A stretch of DNA of 64,000 bases, from assembly GCA_934675585.1 (NCBI GenBank), contig CAKUQY010000003.1:1-64000 (forward strand). The letters run 5' to 3'. Of this stretch, positions 44,113 to 52,798 are shown piece by piece (the first letter of the stretch is position 1; every line of letters begins with the position of its first letter). Under the pieces are notes generated by a model. That model worked only from the letters and a program-made list of their open reading frames with translations. It made no database searches and was not told the DNA's origin. Both the position numbers and the translations under genes were made by a program. Source of the stretch: an uncultured Opitutales bacterium. GTDB taxonomy: Bacteria > Verrucomicrobiota > Verrucomicrobiia > Opitutales > UBA953.

Positions 44113-45123
44113 ATGTATTTTGAAAGAGAATCTAAAAAATTTTTGGCGCTTTTAAACGCGTTGCAAAATAAAAAAGTGGCGGTCATTGGGCACGTGCGTC
44201 CCGATGGCGATTGCATTGGTTCGCAAATTGCGCTCTGTCGCGTTTTGCGTTCCCGCGGGATCGATGCGGTTTGTGTCAACCAACACAAAGTGCCGTTTTA
44301 TTTGCAAGATTTTGTTGAAGATACACCTTTTTTTTCGTTAGAAAATTTTCAAAATGACGGACGTGAAATTATTGCGGTTGATTGTGGCGATCGCTTGCGT
44401 TTAGGCGCAGAATTGCTGGAAAAATATTTTGCGGGAACGTCCATTTCGGCGGTCATCGATCACCACCAAAGCAATAGCAATTTTGCGCCCTGTTCGATTG
44501 TCGTTCCCGCCGCAGCCGCGACCTGTTTTTTGATCGCGGCGATGTTGATTGATTGCGAAATCGAATTCGACCTCTGCACCGCGCGCGCGCTTTACGCGGG
44601 AATCGTTACCGACACGGGCTGTTTTCAATATTCATCAACGACTTGCGCTGTATTTGCAGTTGCGGGAACGCTGGTTTGCAAAGGCGTCAAGCCCGATTTA
44701 ATTTCACATCGCATTTACGAACAAGAAAAATTTGCAAAAATTGATTTATTGCAACGTTATTTGGTGACCGCAGAATTGCGCGGGAACGGCAAACTCGCGT
44801 TCGGCTACATTCCTAAAAACGCCTACGCGGAAACGGGAACGAGCCACGAAGATGCCGAATCGTTTGTTAATTATTTACGCAATCTCGCGGGAGTCAAAAT
44901 CGCTTGCCAATTAGAACAATCGTCTGTCGGCATCAAAGGTTCTTTACGCGCCAACGATGACGACTCGCGCGTCGATTTGCTCGCAGCAGAACTCGCAAAA
45001 ACTTTTGGCGGGAACGGCGGCGGGCACATTCGCGCGGCTGGATTTTCTTTGCCAAATCTCGATCTCGACAACGACCGCGAAGCTGTTTTTGCGGTCATTC
45101 AAAGCTGGCTTCAAAAACGCTAA
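44113..45123 (+). CDS. nrnA: DHH-family nano-RNase / pAp phosphatase
   Basis: 336 residues. DHH motifs: VIGHVRPDGDCIGSQIAL, AVDCGDRLRLG, AVIDHHQSNSNFAP (DHH), and the DHHA1 domain ending FGGNGGGHIRAAGFSL. It degrades 2-5-mer RNA and removes the 3' phosphate of pAp. It begins 1 bp after the TerC-HAD stop and ends 3 bp before the SPOUT-like gene, so the three form an operon. Confidence 0.9.
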   Translation: MYFERESKKFLALLNALQNKKVAVIGHVRPDGDCIGSQIALCRVLRSRGIDAVCVNQHKVPFYLQDFVEDTPFFSLENFQNDGREIIAVDCGDRLRLGAELLEKYFAGTSISAVIDHHQSNSNFAPCSIVVPAAAATCFLIAAMLIDCEIEFDLCTARALYAGIVTDTGCFQYSSTTCAVFAVAGTLVCKGVKPDLISHRIYEQEKFAKIDLLQRYLVTAELRGNGKLAFGYIPKNAYAETGTSHEDAESFVNYLRNLAGVKIACQLEQSSVGIKGSLRANDDDSRVDLLAAELAKTFGGNGGGHIRAAGFSLPNLDLDNDREAVFAVIQSWLQKR

Positions 45124-45126
45124 ACT

Positions 45127-45672
45127 ATGAACGAAAATCAAATTTTCAAACCATTTATTCCTGGGAAAATAAAACCCAGTATGCGTGACGAATGGGCCGC
45201 CGCGCGCGAAAAAATTTTGTTTATCGACAACGCAATTGACGCAATCGATTTCGGAAAAATCGCTCACACCGCTGCCGTTGCGGGAATTACAAGAATTATC
45301 GTTCCCGAAAACGCACTCGAAAAATTGCTTTGCCAAAACGCTTGGACAGCCGCCGCGGGAGCGCTCGGCGCAATCAAAATTTATTCAACCGAAAATATGC
45401 GCAACGCGTTAGGAATGTTTTCGGAACGCTTTTTTATTCTCGGCTTGGTGCGTGAAGGCGGTCGGCGCATTGATTACAACAAGCAAATCGTGTTCCCCGG
45501 AAAAACCGTTGCGCTTTATTTGAGCGGCGACAACAACGGCGTTCCCGCAGAAAATATTTCGCGCTGTGATTATCTTTTGCACATTCCAGAAACGGCGGGA
45601 ACGAATTTTCGCTACACGCCGTGCGAACTGGCGGCGCACATTTTGCCCTGGCTTTACTTTAAGAAAAAATAA
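45127..45672 (+). CDS. SPOUT-like (TrmH/SpoU-related) protein
   Basis: 181 residues. The C-terminal half looks like a SPOUT methyltransferase knot: FILGLVREGGRRIDYN, TVALYLSGDNNGVPAENISRCDYLLHIPE. This parallels the G-x-E-x-x-G-x-x and cD-x-x-x-x-I-P motifs of TrmH. The usual third motif (S-L-N-V-S) is not seen; NFRYTPCELAAHI stands in its place. So it is a divergent or non-catalytic member. Placement after nrnA suggests RNA metabolism. Moderate confidence only. Confidence 0.55.
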   Translation: MNENQIFKPFIPGKIKPSMRDEWAAAREKILFIDNAIDAIDFGKIAHTAAVAGITRIIVPENALEKLLCQNAWTAAAGALGAIKIYSTENMRNALGMFSERFFILGLVREGGRRIDYNKQIVFPGKTVALYLSGDNNGVPAENISRCDYLLHIPETAGTNFRYTPCELAAHILPWLYFKKK

Positions 45673-45786
45673 AACGGGAAACAGAACGCTGTTTTTTTTT
45701 TTGACTACGAATTAAACAAATTTTACGAATTAAGAGAATGATTTTTAACCCGCAATCACAAACGTTTAACGCTTAAAAAAACAAAA

Positions 45787-47037
45787 ATGAAAAAATCGTT
45801 CAAATGGATAATTTACGATCTCGGCCACACGGGGTTTACGATGATCGTGATGGCAATGCTGTTTCCGATTTTGTTTAATCAATTTTATGCCGCATCGTTG
45901 AGCGAAACCGCCAAAACATCGTACTACGGCTTAACGATTGGCTGCGCGAGCATTTTGGTTGCAATTGCGTCGCCATTTTTGGCAGCATTTGCACAAGCGA
46001 GCGGGCTGAGAATGAAACTGATGCGTGCATTTGCGGGAACGGGAATTTTGGGCACGGCGGCGCTTTATTTCGTTGAGCAAAACCAATGGCAATTAGCCGC
46101 GCTCGTTTACATTATCGCGGCGGTTGGTTTTTACGGCGCTAATTTATTTTACGATTCGCTCTTGCTCGATTTTTCAAACGAAAAAAATCGCCATACCGTG
46201 AGCGGCGCCGCATTTTCGCTGGGCTATTTTGGCGGCGTAATTTTGTTGTTTTTAATTGGTTTTTGGACGATGAAAACAACGTTCCCGCCGCAAGCACTTT
46301 TTGCGATTGGCGCGCTTTGGTGGCTCGTTTTTGCCTTGCCGCTACTCGCTCATCGCGAAACAAAATCGCTTGACGGGAACGCCACTTTTGCAAACGCGTT
46401 CAAAGAATTAAAATCAACCACCTACGCATTTTGGCAAAACAAACAATTGCGCTATTTTATTCTCGCGTATTTTCTTTACATCGATGGCGTGGGAACGGTG
46501 GTGACTTCAGCGGTGCGTTACGGGAACGCCTTAGGTTTTTCGCAAATGCAACTTTTTATCGCGTTGTTTTTAGTGCAAATTTTTGGCATTCCTTGCGCAT
46601 TGATTTTTGGTTGGCTTGGTAAAAAATATGGCGCAAAACCCGTGTTGCTCATCGCCCTCGCGCTTTATGTCGGCATCACGTTTTTTGGAGCGATTATTCC
46701 GACAACACCGCTCATTATTTGCGGGAACGCGCTTTCGCCAATGTTTATTTTGGCAGCGGGAATCGGTATGGTGCAAGGCGGCGTGCAAGCACTTTCGCGC
46801 TCGTATTTTTCAACCATCGTTCCCGCCGAAAAAGAAGTCGCGTTTTTCGGATTTTACAGCATGATTGGCCGCTGTTCAACGGTGATTGGACCTTTTATTT
46901 TGAGCGCGGCAGCAATCGCGTTTGACCGCCCTGGCGAACCTCTTTTTTCAACGCGCGCAGGATTCGCCTGTCTCGCATTACTTTTCGTCGCGGGAGCAAT
47001 TTTTTTGATTCGCGTTCCCGCAAAAAATCATTCGTAA
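45787..47037 (+). CDS. MFS transporter, UMF1/Atg22-like
   Basis: 416 residues, about twelve membrane helices. The beginning KWIIYDLGHTGFTMIVMAMLFPILF matches the UMF1 opening (W-x-x-Y-D-x-A-x-x-x-F), and GGVQALSRSYFSTIVPAEKEVAFFGFYSM is the typical UMF1 mid-C-terminal motif. The substrate is not predictable; some UMF1 members export amino acids from vacuoles. It is 4 bp from sdaAB. Confidence 0.85.
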   Translation: MKKSFKWIIYDLGHTGFTMIVMAMLFPILFNQFYAASLSETAKTSYYGLTIGCASILVAIASPFLAAFAQASGLRMKLMRAFAGTGILGTAALYFVEQNQWQLAALVYIIAAVGFYGANLFYDSLLLDFSNEKNRHTVSGAAFSLGYFGGVILLFLIGFWTMKTTFPPQALFAIGALWWLVFALPLLAHRETKSLDGNATFANAFKELKSTTYAFWQNKQLRYFILAYFLYIDGVGTVVTSAVRYGNALGFSQMQLFIALFLVQIFGIPCALIFGWLGKKYGAKPVLLIALALYVGITFFGAIIPTTPLIICGNALSPMFILAAGIGMVQGGVQALSRSYFSTIVPAEKEVAFFGFYSMIGRCSTVIGPFILSAAAIAFDRPGEPLFSTRAGFACLALLFVAGAIFLIRVPAKNHS

Positions 47038-47041
47038 ATTT

Positions 47042-47725
47042 ATGGAAACTTCAGCATTTGACGTTATCGGTCCCGCAATGGTCGGGCCTTCAAGCTCTCA
47101 CACCGCTGGCGCGGTGCGTATCGGCCTACTCGCCCATCACATCATCAAAGAATTCCCAACAATCGATAACACTCTGATCGAATTGCACGGCTCATTTGCG
47201 GCAACGGGACGCGGCCACGCAACCGATCGCGGGCTCGTCGCGGGATTGATGGGTTTTGCACCCGATGACGAACGCATCAAAGACGCGCTCAAAATCGCCG
47301 AAGAAAAAGGTTTTAAAGTCGAAATCAAAAACACCGATCTCGGTATGGACGCGCATCCAAACACCGCACGATTAACGTTTAATTTTGGCGGACATTTTGC
47401 AGGACAATCGCTAACAATCATCGGCGCGAGCATCGGCGGCGGGAACGTCGAATTGCAAGAAATTGATAATTATAAAACAAACATCACGGGAGCGCTCGAC
47501 GCGCTCGTTATTTGGCACCTCGACCGCCCTGGATTCCTCGCGCGTGTTACCGCACTGCTCGCTTGCGTCGAGCTGAACATCGCGACGATTCTCACTGGAC
47601 GTCGCATGCGCGACAGCGAAGCCCTCACCGTCATCAAAACCGACACGCCCGTTCCCGACGATTGTTTGAGCATGATGAAACGCATCCCTATCGTCAATCG
47701 CGTCGCGCGAATTCCAAAATTTTAG
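47042..47725 (+). CDS. sdaAB: L-serine dehydratase, beta subunit
   Basis: 227 residues. FDVIGPAMVGPSSSHTAGAVRIG is the SdaAB signature, followed by GSFAATGRGHATDRGLVAGLMGF and a C-terminal ACT domain (HLDRPGFLARVTALLACVELNIATI). Two-subunit serine dehydratases need an iron-sulfur alpha subunit (SdaAA), which is not found downstream; tRNA-Cys follows instead. Its partner must be elsewhere or be lost. Translation is probably coupled with the MFS gene. Confidence 0.92.
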   Translation: METSAFDVIGPAMVGPSSSHTAGAVRIGLLAHHIIKEFPTIDNTLIELHGSFAATGRGHATDRGLVAGLMGFAPDDERIKDALKIAEEKGFKVEIKNTDLGMDAHPNTARLTFNFGGHFAGQSLTIIGASIGGGNVELQEIDNYKTNITGALDALVIWHLDRPGFLARVTALLACVELNIATILTGRRMRDSEALTVIKTDTPVPDDCLSMMKRIPIVNRVARIPKF

Positions 47726-47874
47726 CGCGGGAACGGGAATGCGGGAACGGAGCGTGGATTTTTTCGACTACGAATTGGCGCGAAATAAACGCGAATTGTT
47801 TTTTAGGTAAAATTACTAACTTGGTTTTTAGTCTTGGCATTAGTCAATTCTTGGCGGGAACGCAATTTTTTTGC

Positions 47875-47903
47875 TTGATTTATCGGCGACAAAATGGTTT
47901 AAT
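47875..47903 (+). promoter_or_regulatory. tRNA-Cys promoter
   Basis: TTGATT (47875-47880), 17 bp, TTTAAT (47898-47903), 14 nt before the tRNA 5' end. Confidence 0.6.
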
Positions 47904-47917
47904 AGATTCTACGACAC

Positions 47918-47992
47918 GGTGCGGTAGCCAAGTGGTAAGGCCTCGGTTTGCAAAACCGCCATTCGTCGGTTCGATTCCGACCCGCACCTCCA
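47918..47992 (+). tRNA. tRNA-Cys (GCA)
   Basis: 75 nt with encoded CCA. Acceptor GGTGCGG pairs with CCGCACC; discriminator U73, the main Cys identity base. The anticodon GCA is at 47950-47952 in the loop TTGCAAA; T-loop TTCGATT. A terminator follows at once. Confidence 0.97.
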
Positions 47993-47998
47993 ATTTAA

Positions 47999-48041
47999 AA
48001 ACCGTTCCCGCGAAAATTATTTCACGGGAACGGTTTTTTTG
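47999..48041 (+). terminator. terminator after tRNA-Cys
   Basis: AAACCGTTCCCG (47999-48010) pairs with CGGGAACGGTTT (48025-48036), then a T-run. Iterated-motif stem. Confidence 0.9.
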
Positions 48042-48063
48042 TCGCGGGAACGCAGATTTCAAA

Positions 48064-48567
48064 TTATTCTTTTTCGCGTTTGAGCTTGAAATATGCCTGA
48101 ATCAATTCGCGGCATTTTTCTTCGAGAACGCCAGAAACGACTTGCGGATGATGATTAGATTTTGGCAAATCTTGCAACGCGGTAGCGCCACCGAGACAGC
48201 CCATTTTAGGATCGCCCCAGGCAAAAACAACACGTCCCAAACGCGCCATAATTGTCGCGCCCGAACACATTGGACACGGCTCTTTTGTTACGTAAAGCGT
48301 GCAATTATTTAATCGCCAATCGCCAATCGCGTTTGCGGCTTGCGTGATTGCTAAAATTTCGGCATGCGCGGTGGGGTCGCAAGTCGCAATGGTGCGATTG
48401 TGCGCAGCCGCGATAATTTGACCGTCATCATTATTCACAATAATCGCGCCGATGGGAACTTCGTCTTCTGCCCACGCCTTCAACGCCTCGTTGTATGCCA
48501 ACGACATAAAATAATCGTCATCGCGATTAAGTTCGGACGGGAAAATTGGCGGGAACGGACAATTCAT
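48064..48567 (-). CDS. tadA: tRNA-specific adenosine deaminase
   Basis: 167 residues. The zinc cytidine-deaminase motifs are present: HAE in DPTAHAEILAI and PCPMCSGATIMARLGRVVFAW. DPKMGCLGG also matches TadA. It makes inosine at the wobble position of tRNA-Arg(ACG). The spacer upstream (48568-48648) is a run of AGAGTTGAAAGTTAAGAATTG words that form an imperfect hairpin with TTAACTCTCAACT. Confidence 0.94.
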   Translation of the reverse strand: MNCPFPPIFPSELNRDDDYFMSLAYNEALKAWAEDEVPIGAIIVNNDDGQIIAAAHNRTIATCDPTAHAEILAITQAANAIGDWRLNNCTLYVTKEPCPMCSGATIMARLGRVVFAWGDPKMGCLGGATALQDLPKSNHHPQVVSGVLEEKCRELIQAYFKLKREKE

Positions 48568-48648
48568 AGAGAGTTGAAAGTTAAGAATTGAGAGTTGGGA
48601 GTTGAAAATTTGCGAAAACTCTTAACTCTCAACTATAAACTATAAACT

Positions 48649-49134
48649 TTATTTAATTCTTTGCTCATCAAAATCGATCATATCGGCGAATGAAATAATA
48701 TCGCTGGCGCGTTCGGGACAGCCCATTTTCGTGAGCGATTGCAAAAGCGCTTCGCGGCCCATTTCGCTCATGCCTTTTTGGACGAGTTCGCGATTCCATT
48801 TTGCGACGCGCAAATCTTGCGGGAACAGTTTTAAAAGCGCTTGATCAAGCGCGGCATTATCGTTCCCGTGAATTTTCACGAGTTCGACGACTGCCTGCGG
48901 GTCAATGCCCAAATGCATGCAAAGAAAACGGTCAAAACCTTTACAAAAATTGCGCTGATAAGATTTCGGGAGCATTCCCGCGAGATGTTTGCGAATTTTT
49001 GCGAGAAAACGTGGCAAATGAAGCAATCCGGTTGCGGCGTGCGGAATGTAAGGCGAAGGCAAATCGAGGCAAATTTCGCCGGTCGCTTCGCTGTAAAGCA
49101 TTTGCGGATTGTCGGTTGGTTTTGGTTCGATCAT
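48649..49134 (-). CDS. DUF5069-like protein
   Basis: 161 residues, function unknown. Conserved-looking parts: GLLHLPRFLAKIRKHLAGMLPKSYQRNFCKGFDRFLCMHLGID, then NDNAALDQALL and VAKWNREL. These resemble DUF5069, a family I associate with Verrucomicrobiota and Planctomycetota. It lies 6 bp after the PqiC-like gene in the Mla-type operon. Identification is from memory of the family pattern, so moderate. Confidence 0.5.
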   Translation of the reverse strand: MIEPKPTDNPQMLYSEATGEICLDLPSPYIPHAATGLLHLPRFLAKIRKHLAGMLPKSYQRNFCKGFDRFLCMHLGIDPQAVVELVKIHGNDNAALDQALLKLFPQDLRVAKWNRELVQKGMSEMGREALLQSLTKMGCPERASDIISFADMIDFDEQRIK

Positions 49135-49140
49135 TTTAAA

Positions 49141-49707
49141 TTATTCTTCAATGATAATTGCAATGCTTTGCGCGAGCATTTCAATCGCGGCAGAAACTGC
49201 ATTTGAGTAATTAACAAACGCGTCATTCCCGTTATTTTGCGCGACGGGAACGTTTTTTTCAATGAAAAATACTTGCGCGGGAACGCTTGTTTTGGCAGTT
49301 TTCAAATTGTTTAAAGTGATACTTGCAGAAACTTTGACGACGCCGTTTAATTCGCCATCAAGTTGTGCGACAGCCAAATTGATACTCGAAAACTCTTTTA
49401 ACGCTTTGTATTTGAGCAAGACTGAAATGCGCTCGGGCAATTGACGTTTAAGCGTGCGCACGAGCGGCTCTGCCCAACGATTTTTATCAGAATATTTAAT
49501 CGTGTTGTTTTCGGTGCGATACGCGATTTGTTGTTGGTCGAGATATAATGGCGCGGTAATGCGGTTGAGCTCGATGAGTGCGCACGACTCGTTGTTTGCG
49601 GTCGCGGGAACGCTCACGGCGTAATATTTATTTGCTTGCACACAAGCGCCCCCAAAAAGCGTTCCCACGGCAAGTATTGTAGCGATTAAAATTTGAGATT
49701 TTTTCAT
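49141..49707 (-). CDS. PqiC/ABC-auxiliary-type outer-membrane lipoprotein
   Basis: 188 residues. The signal ends in FGGAC (lipobox, Cys22). The body begins NKYYAVSVP and contains LYLDQQQIAYRTENNTIKYSDKNRWAEPLVRTLKRQL, the typical core of PqiC/YmbA-type ABC_trans_aux proteins. It probably couples the MCE protein to the outer membrane. Last but one in the operon; 5 bp after mlaD. Confidence 0.82.
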   Translation of the reverse strand: MKKSQILIATILAVGTLFGGACVQANKYYAVSVPATANNESCALIELNRITAPLYLDQQQIAYRTENNTIKYSDKNRWAEPLVRTLKRQLPERISVLLKYKALKEFSSINLAVAQLDGELNGVVKVSASITLNNLKTAKTSVPAQVFFIEKNVPVAQNNGNDAFVNYSNAVSAAIEMLAQSIAIIIEE

Positions 49708-49712
49708 AAGAT

Positions 49713-50690
49713 TTATTCGTTAGGATTGCCCCAAATAATTTTATCGGGATTGTTGTTTAAATGATCGGCGAGATTGCGAATCGCACGCATTGCATCATTA
49801 ATTTGTTCGAGCGTTTCGTAAAGTTCGCCGCCGATGCCGCCTTCTCGATTGCCGACAGCGCCGTTAAATTCTGCCATTGTTTTTCCCATTTGTGTTGTGA
49901 GAGAATTAACACAGATAATTGTTTTGCGCAATTCGATCAATGTTGGGTCGAGATTATTTTCGAGCGACTTTGAAATGCTATTCAAATTTTTAGAAAATGC
50001 ATTAAGATTTTTTACGAGTTCTCGTGTTTCGGGAGCTTCCAAAATTGCGCGTGCCGAAGCTGAAGCACCCACCAAATTTTTGTTAATTCCCTCAAAATCA
50101 AATTGGTCAAGCGCGCGATTTAAGCGTTTTGAAATTTCAATCGATTGATTTGCTATTCCTGCAAAATCAACTTTTGCAAGGTTTGAAAAAATTTTTGACG
50201 CGGACGCGGTAATTTCTGCGATGCTCGAATTAACGGTTGGGATTTCGGGATATTTACCAGGTTCGTGCCATTTTACTGGCGTTCCCGGGAAGATGTTTAA
50301 ATCGATATAAAGCATTCCCGTCAGCAAATTTTCAGGTTTGAGCATTGCGCGATAACCCGATTCTTCGACAAGTTGTATTGTTTTTTCATCGCGCGAAGAT
50401 AAACTGGCAACCGAATAATCGTCGGCAAATACGGAATCGATTTCGACGATTACGGGAACGTCTTCATTGCCGTGACGCAACGGAATTTCGCGCACATAGC
50501 CAATTTTTACACCTTTATATTTAACCGCAGAATTGATGGACAAACCGCTAACAGAATCTGAAAAATACAAAATAAACGGCTGCGTTTTTTTATTAAACGA
50601 CAGCGAGCTGAAAGCAATGACACTAAATATCAAAATGCCAATTGCAACCAGCACAAAGATTCCAACTAACGTATAATTTACTTTTTTCAT
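49713..50690 (-). CDS. MlaD-family MCE protein
   Basis: 325 residues: one N-terminal membrane helix (YTLVGIFVLVAIGILIFSVIAF), an MCE domain (FILYFSDSVSGLSINSAVKYKGVKIGYV...), and a long helical C-terminal part. It is the periplasmic lipid-carrying subunit of a phospholipid ABC transporter. The start overlaps the mlaF stop by 4 nt and is preceded by a clear AGGAAG Shine-Dalgarno sequence 7 nt before the ATG, unlike most first genes here. Confidence 0.9.
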   Translation of the reverse strand: MKKVNYTLVGIFVLVAIGILIFSVIAFSSLSFNKKTQPFILYFSDSVSGLSINSAVKYKGVKIGYVREIPLRHGNEDVPVIVEIDSVFADDYSVASLSSRDEKTIQLVEESGYRAMLKPENLLTGMLYIDLNIFPGTPVKWHEPGKYPEIPTVNSSIAEITASASKIFSNLAKVDFAGIANQSIEISKRLNRALDQFDFEGINKNLVGASASARAILEAPETRELVKNLNAFSKNLNSISKSLENNLDPTLIELRKTIICVNSLTTQMGKTMAEFNGAVGNREGGIGGELYETLEQINDAMRAIRNLADHLNNNPDKIIWGNPNE

Positions 50691-51436
50691 TTTTTACTTC
50701 CTGCCCTCGTTAAAAATTCATAAATTGCCTCACTTGGCGGATTTTTCAAAAGCGTGTATGGATTATCGAGCGCGCCCGTTGTTTTGGTTTTTATATCAAG
50801 ATAAAGCGCGCGATCGCCAACCGCAAAAATGCTATCAAGCTCGTGCGTGACAATCACAATCGACGTTCCCAGCGAATCGCGAATTGACTTAATTAAATCG
50901 TCCAAACGTTTAGAGCTCAACGGGTCGAGCCCTGCTCCTGGTTCATCAAAAAACAAAATTTCTGGGTCGAGTGCCAATGCCCGAGCAATACTCGCGCGCT
51001 TGATCATACCGCCTGAAATTTCCGCCGGATAATAATCTTCCGTTCCCGCGAGCCCGACGAGCGACAATTTATAGCTTGCCAATTCGCGCGCTTCTTTAGG
51101 CGACAACTCGCTGTATTCTTCGATTGGCAACATTACATTTTCGAGCAATGTCATCGACGACCACAACGCGCCGCCTTGATACATCACGCCCACGCGACGC
51201 AACAACGCATCGCGCTCGGCGGGAACGGCATCGTTAAGCGATTTTCCGAGCAATTTTATCGTTCCCGCGGCGGGTGTTTGCAAGCCGATTAAATGGCGCA
51301 ACAACGTTGATTTGCCGCAACCGCTCCCACCCATAATAATAAAAATTTCACCCGCTTTAATTGTAAAATTTAAATCTTGCATCACGACATTGTTGCCGTA
51401 TGCCATCGTAAGATTTTCAACTTCAATTGGGTCCAT
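50687..51436 (-). CDS. Mla-type ABC transporter ATP-binding protein
   Basis: 249 residues. Walker A IMGGSGCGKSTLLRHL, signature EISGGMIKRASIARAL, Walker B EILFFDEPGAGLDPLSS, switch histidine in IVIVTHEL. EISGGM and the DPLSS stretch are typical of MlaF. 3 bp from the permease gene. Confidence 0.93.
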   Translation of the reverse strand: MDPIEVENLTMAYGNNVVMQDLNFTIKAGEIFIIMGGSGCGKSTLLRHLIGLQTPAAGTIKLLGKSLNDAVPAERDALLRRVGVMYQGGALWSSMTLLENVMLPIEEYSELSPKEARELASYKLSLVGLAGTEDYYPAEISGGMIKRASIARALALDPEILFFDEPGAGLDPLSSKRLDDLIKSIRDSLGTSIVIVTHELDSIFAVGDRALYLDIKTKTTGALDNPYTLLKNPPSEAIYEFLTRAGSKK

Positions 51437-51439
51437 TTT

Positions 51440-52594
51440 TTAAAATCCTAACGCGTTATAAATGACAGCGAAAATGCCGTCGCCAATGCAAAGCAAAACC
51501 ATGCCAAGCACCGCAGCAGAAGTCGCGGCGTTGCCAACGTCGAGCGAATTTTTGCCCGCCACCATACCGCGATAACAACCCGCCCACGCGACTAACCAGC
51601 CAAAAAACACACTCTTAATTAAGCCCGAAAAAATATGGTTCATATTCAATGTTGCCACGACTTGTTCCCAAAACTGCTCAATTGTAATGCCCATCGTTCC
51701 CGTCACAAAAAGTCCGCCCAAAATACCAATACAATCCGCGTAAATTGTCAGCAATGGCAACATCAACGAAAGCGCCACCAAGCGCGGGAGCACTAAATAT
51801 TCGACGGGATTAATTCCAAGCACGCGCAATGCCGAGATTTCTTCGCTTGCCTGCATACTGCCGATTTGCGCCGCGTAAGCCGCTCCCGTGCGGCCGCACA
51901 TAATTACGCCCGCCATAATTACGCCCATTTCGCGCACCATGGCAATCGCGATACCGTTGGCGATATAAATAATTGCGCCAAAACGTTGCAATTGCATTGC
52001 GCCGACAAATGCCAAAATCACGCCCGTAATAAAAGAAATTAGCGTAATAATCGCCAACGCATCAACACCGGCTGACTGAATAAAATACATACAATCGCGC
52101 CAGCGCATCTGGGCTTTCCCGCAAAATAATTTTCCTAACGCAACAATCGTTTCGCCCAAAAAACTAAGCGCGCGCAAAGTATCGCTCACAATATTTTCGC
52201 TCCAACGTCCAACGCGATAAAAAAATCCCACTTGATTGCCCGCAACTTGCGGTGGGTATTTTCCGCTGGTTGTTGCCAATTCGTAAAGCTGCAAAACGCG
52301 TTTCGGCAAATGATTTGTTTCAAAGGCAATATTGCGTTCCCGCGCCCAACTTGCAATTTTTACCACAAAGCAAACCAAGCTCGAATCACATTCGCCCAAA
52401 TTTTGACAATCAAATTCGAGGCGTTCAATGCGCGTTCCCGCGGGAACGGTTTTTATCGCATTTTCGAGCGCAGACAAATCTTCCAAACCTTCGCTCAATT
52501 TCCACGTTCCCGCCAAAGTAACACACAATTCGCGCGCCATCGGCGTTGTTGCCAATGGTTGCGTTGACACAATAATTTCGCGTTGTTTTTTCAT
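51440..52594 (-). CDS. Mla-type permease with N-terminal STAS-like domain
   Basis: 384 residues. About 20-115 is STAS-like (CVTLAGTWKLSEGLEDLSALE ... LEFDCQNLGECDSSLV), fused to a MlaE permease (FVGAMQLQRFGAIIYIANGIAIAMVREMGVIMAGVIMCGRTGAAYAAQIGSMQASEEISALRVLGINPVEYLVLPRL spans the core). In E. coli the STAS unit is the separate MlaB; here it is fused. It begins 1 bp after slyX. Confidence 0.9.
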   Translation of the reverse strand: MKKQREIIVSTQPLATTPMARELCVTLAGTWKLSEGLEDLSALENAIKTVPAGTRIERLEFDCQNLGECDSSLVCFVVKIASWARERNIAFETNHLPKRVLQLYELATTSGKYPPQVAGNQVGFFYRVGRWSENIVSDTLRALSFLGETIVALGKLFCGKAQMRWRDCMYFIQSAGVDALAIITLISFITGVILAFVGAMQLQRFGAIIYIANGIAIAMVREMGVIMAGVIMCGRTGAAYAAQIGSMQASEEISALRVLGINPVEYLVLPRLVALSLMLPLLTIYADCIGILGGLFVTGTMGITIEQFWEQVVATLNMNHIFSGLIKSVFFGWLVAWAGCYRGMVAGKNSLDVGNAATSAAVLGMVLLCIGDGIFAVIYNALGF

Positions 52595-52595
52595 T

Positions 52596-52793
52596 TTACC
52601 AATGTGGCGGTTTTTCGTTGGCGGGAGCGCTGTTGGGGTCGCTCCAACTTTCAGATTTTTCGGCTAATGCTTTAATGGCTTTTGTCAATTTATCAATTTG
52701 CTTGCCTTGCTCGATAATGACTTCGTTTTGTTGCGCGACGTAATTTTCAAGAAAGGTAATTTTTTCTTCCAATTTGATAATTTGCTCGTTCAT
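52596..52793 (-). CDS. slyX: SlyX-like coiled-coil protein
   Basis: 65 residues. One heptad coiled coil (EQIIKLEEKITFLENYVAQQ...) and a C-terminal NEKPPHW, the SlyX hallmark (PPHY/W). Function of the family is unknown. The frame is open further upstream (to 52841) but those residues overlap the end of the autotransporter gene; the ATG at 52793 is 5 bp after its stop. Confidence 0.8.
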   Translation of the reverse strand: MNEQIIKLEEKITFLENYVAQQNEVIIEQGKQIDKLTKAIKALAEKSESWSDPNSAPANEKPPHW

Positions 52794-52798
52794 TTTTA

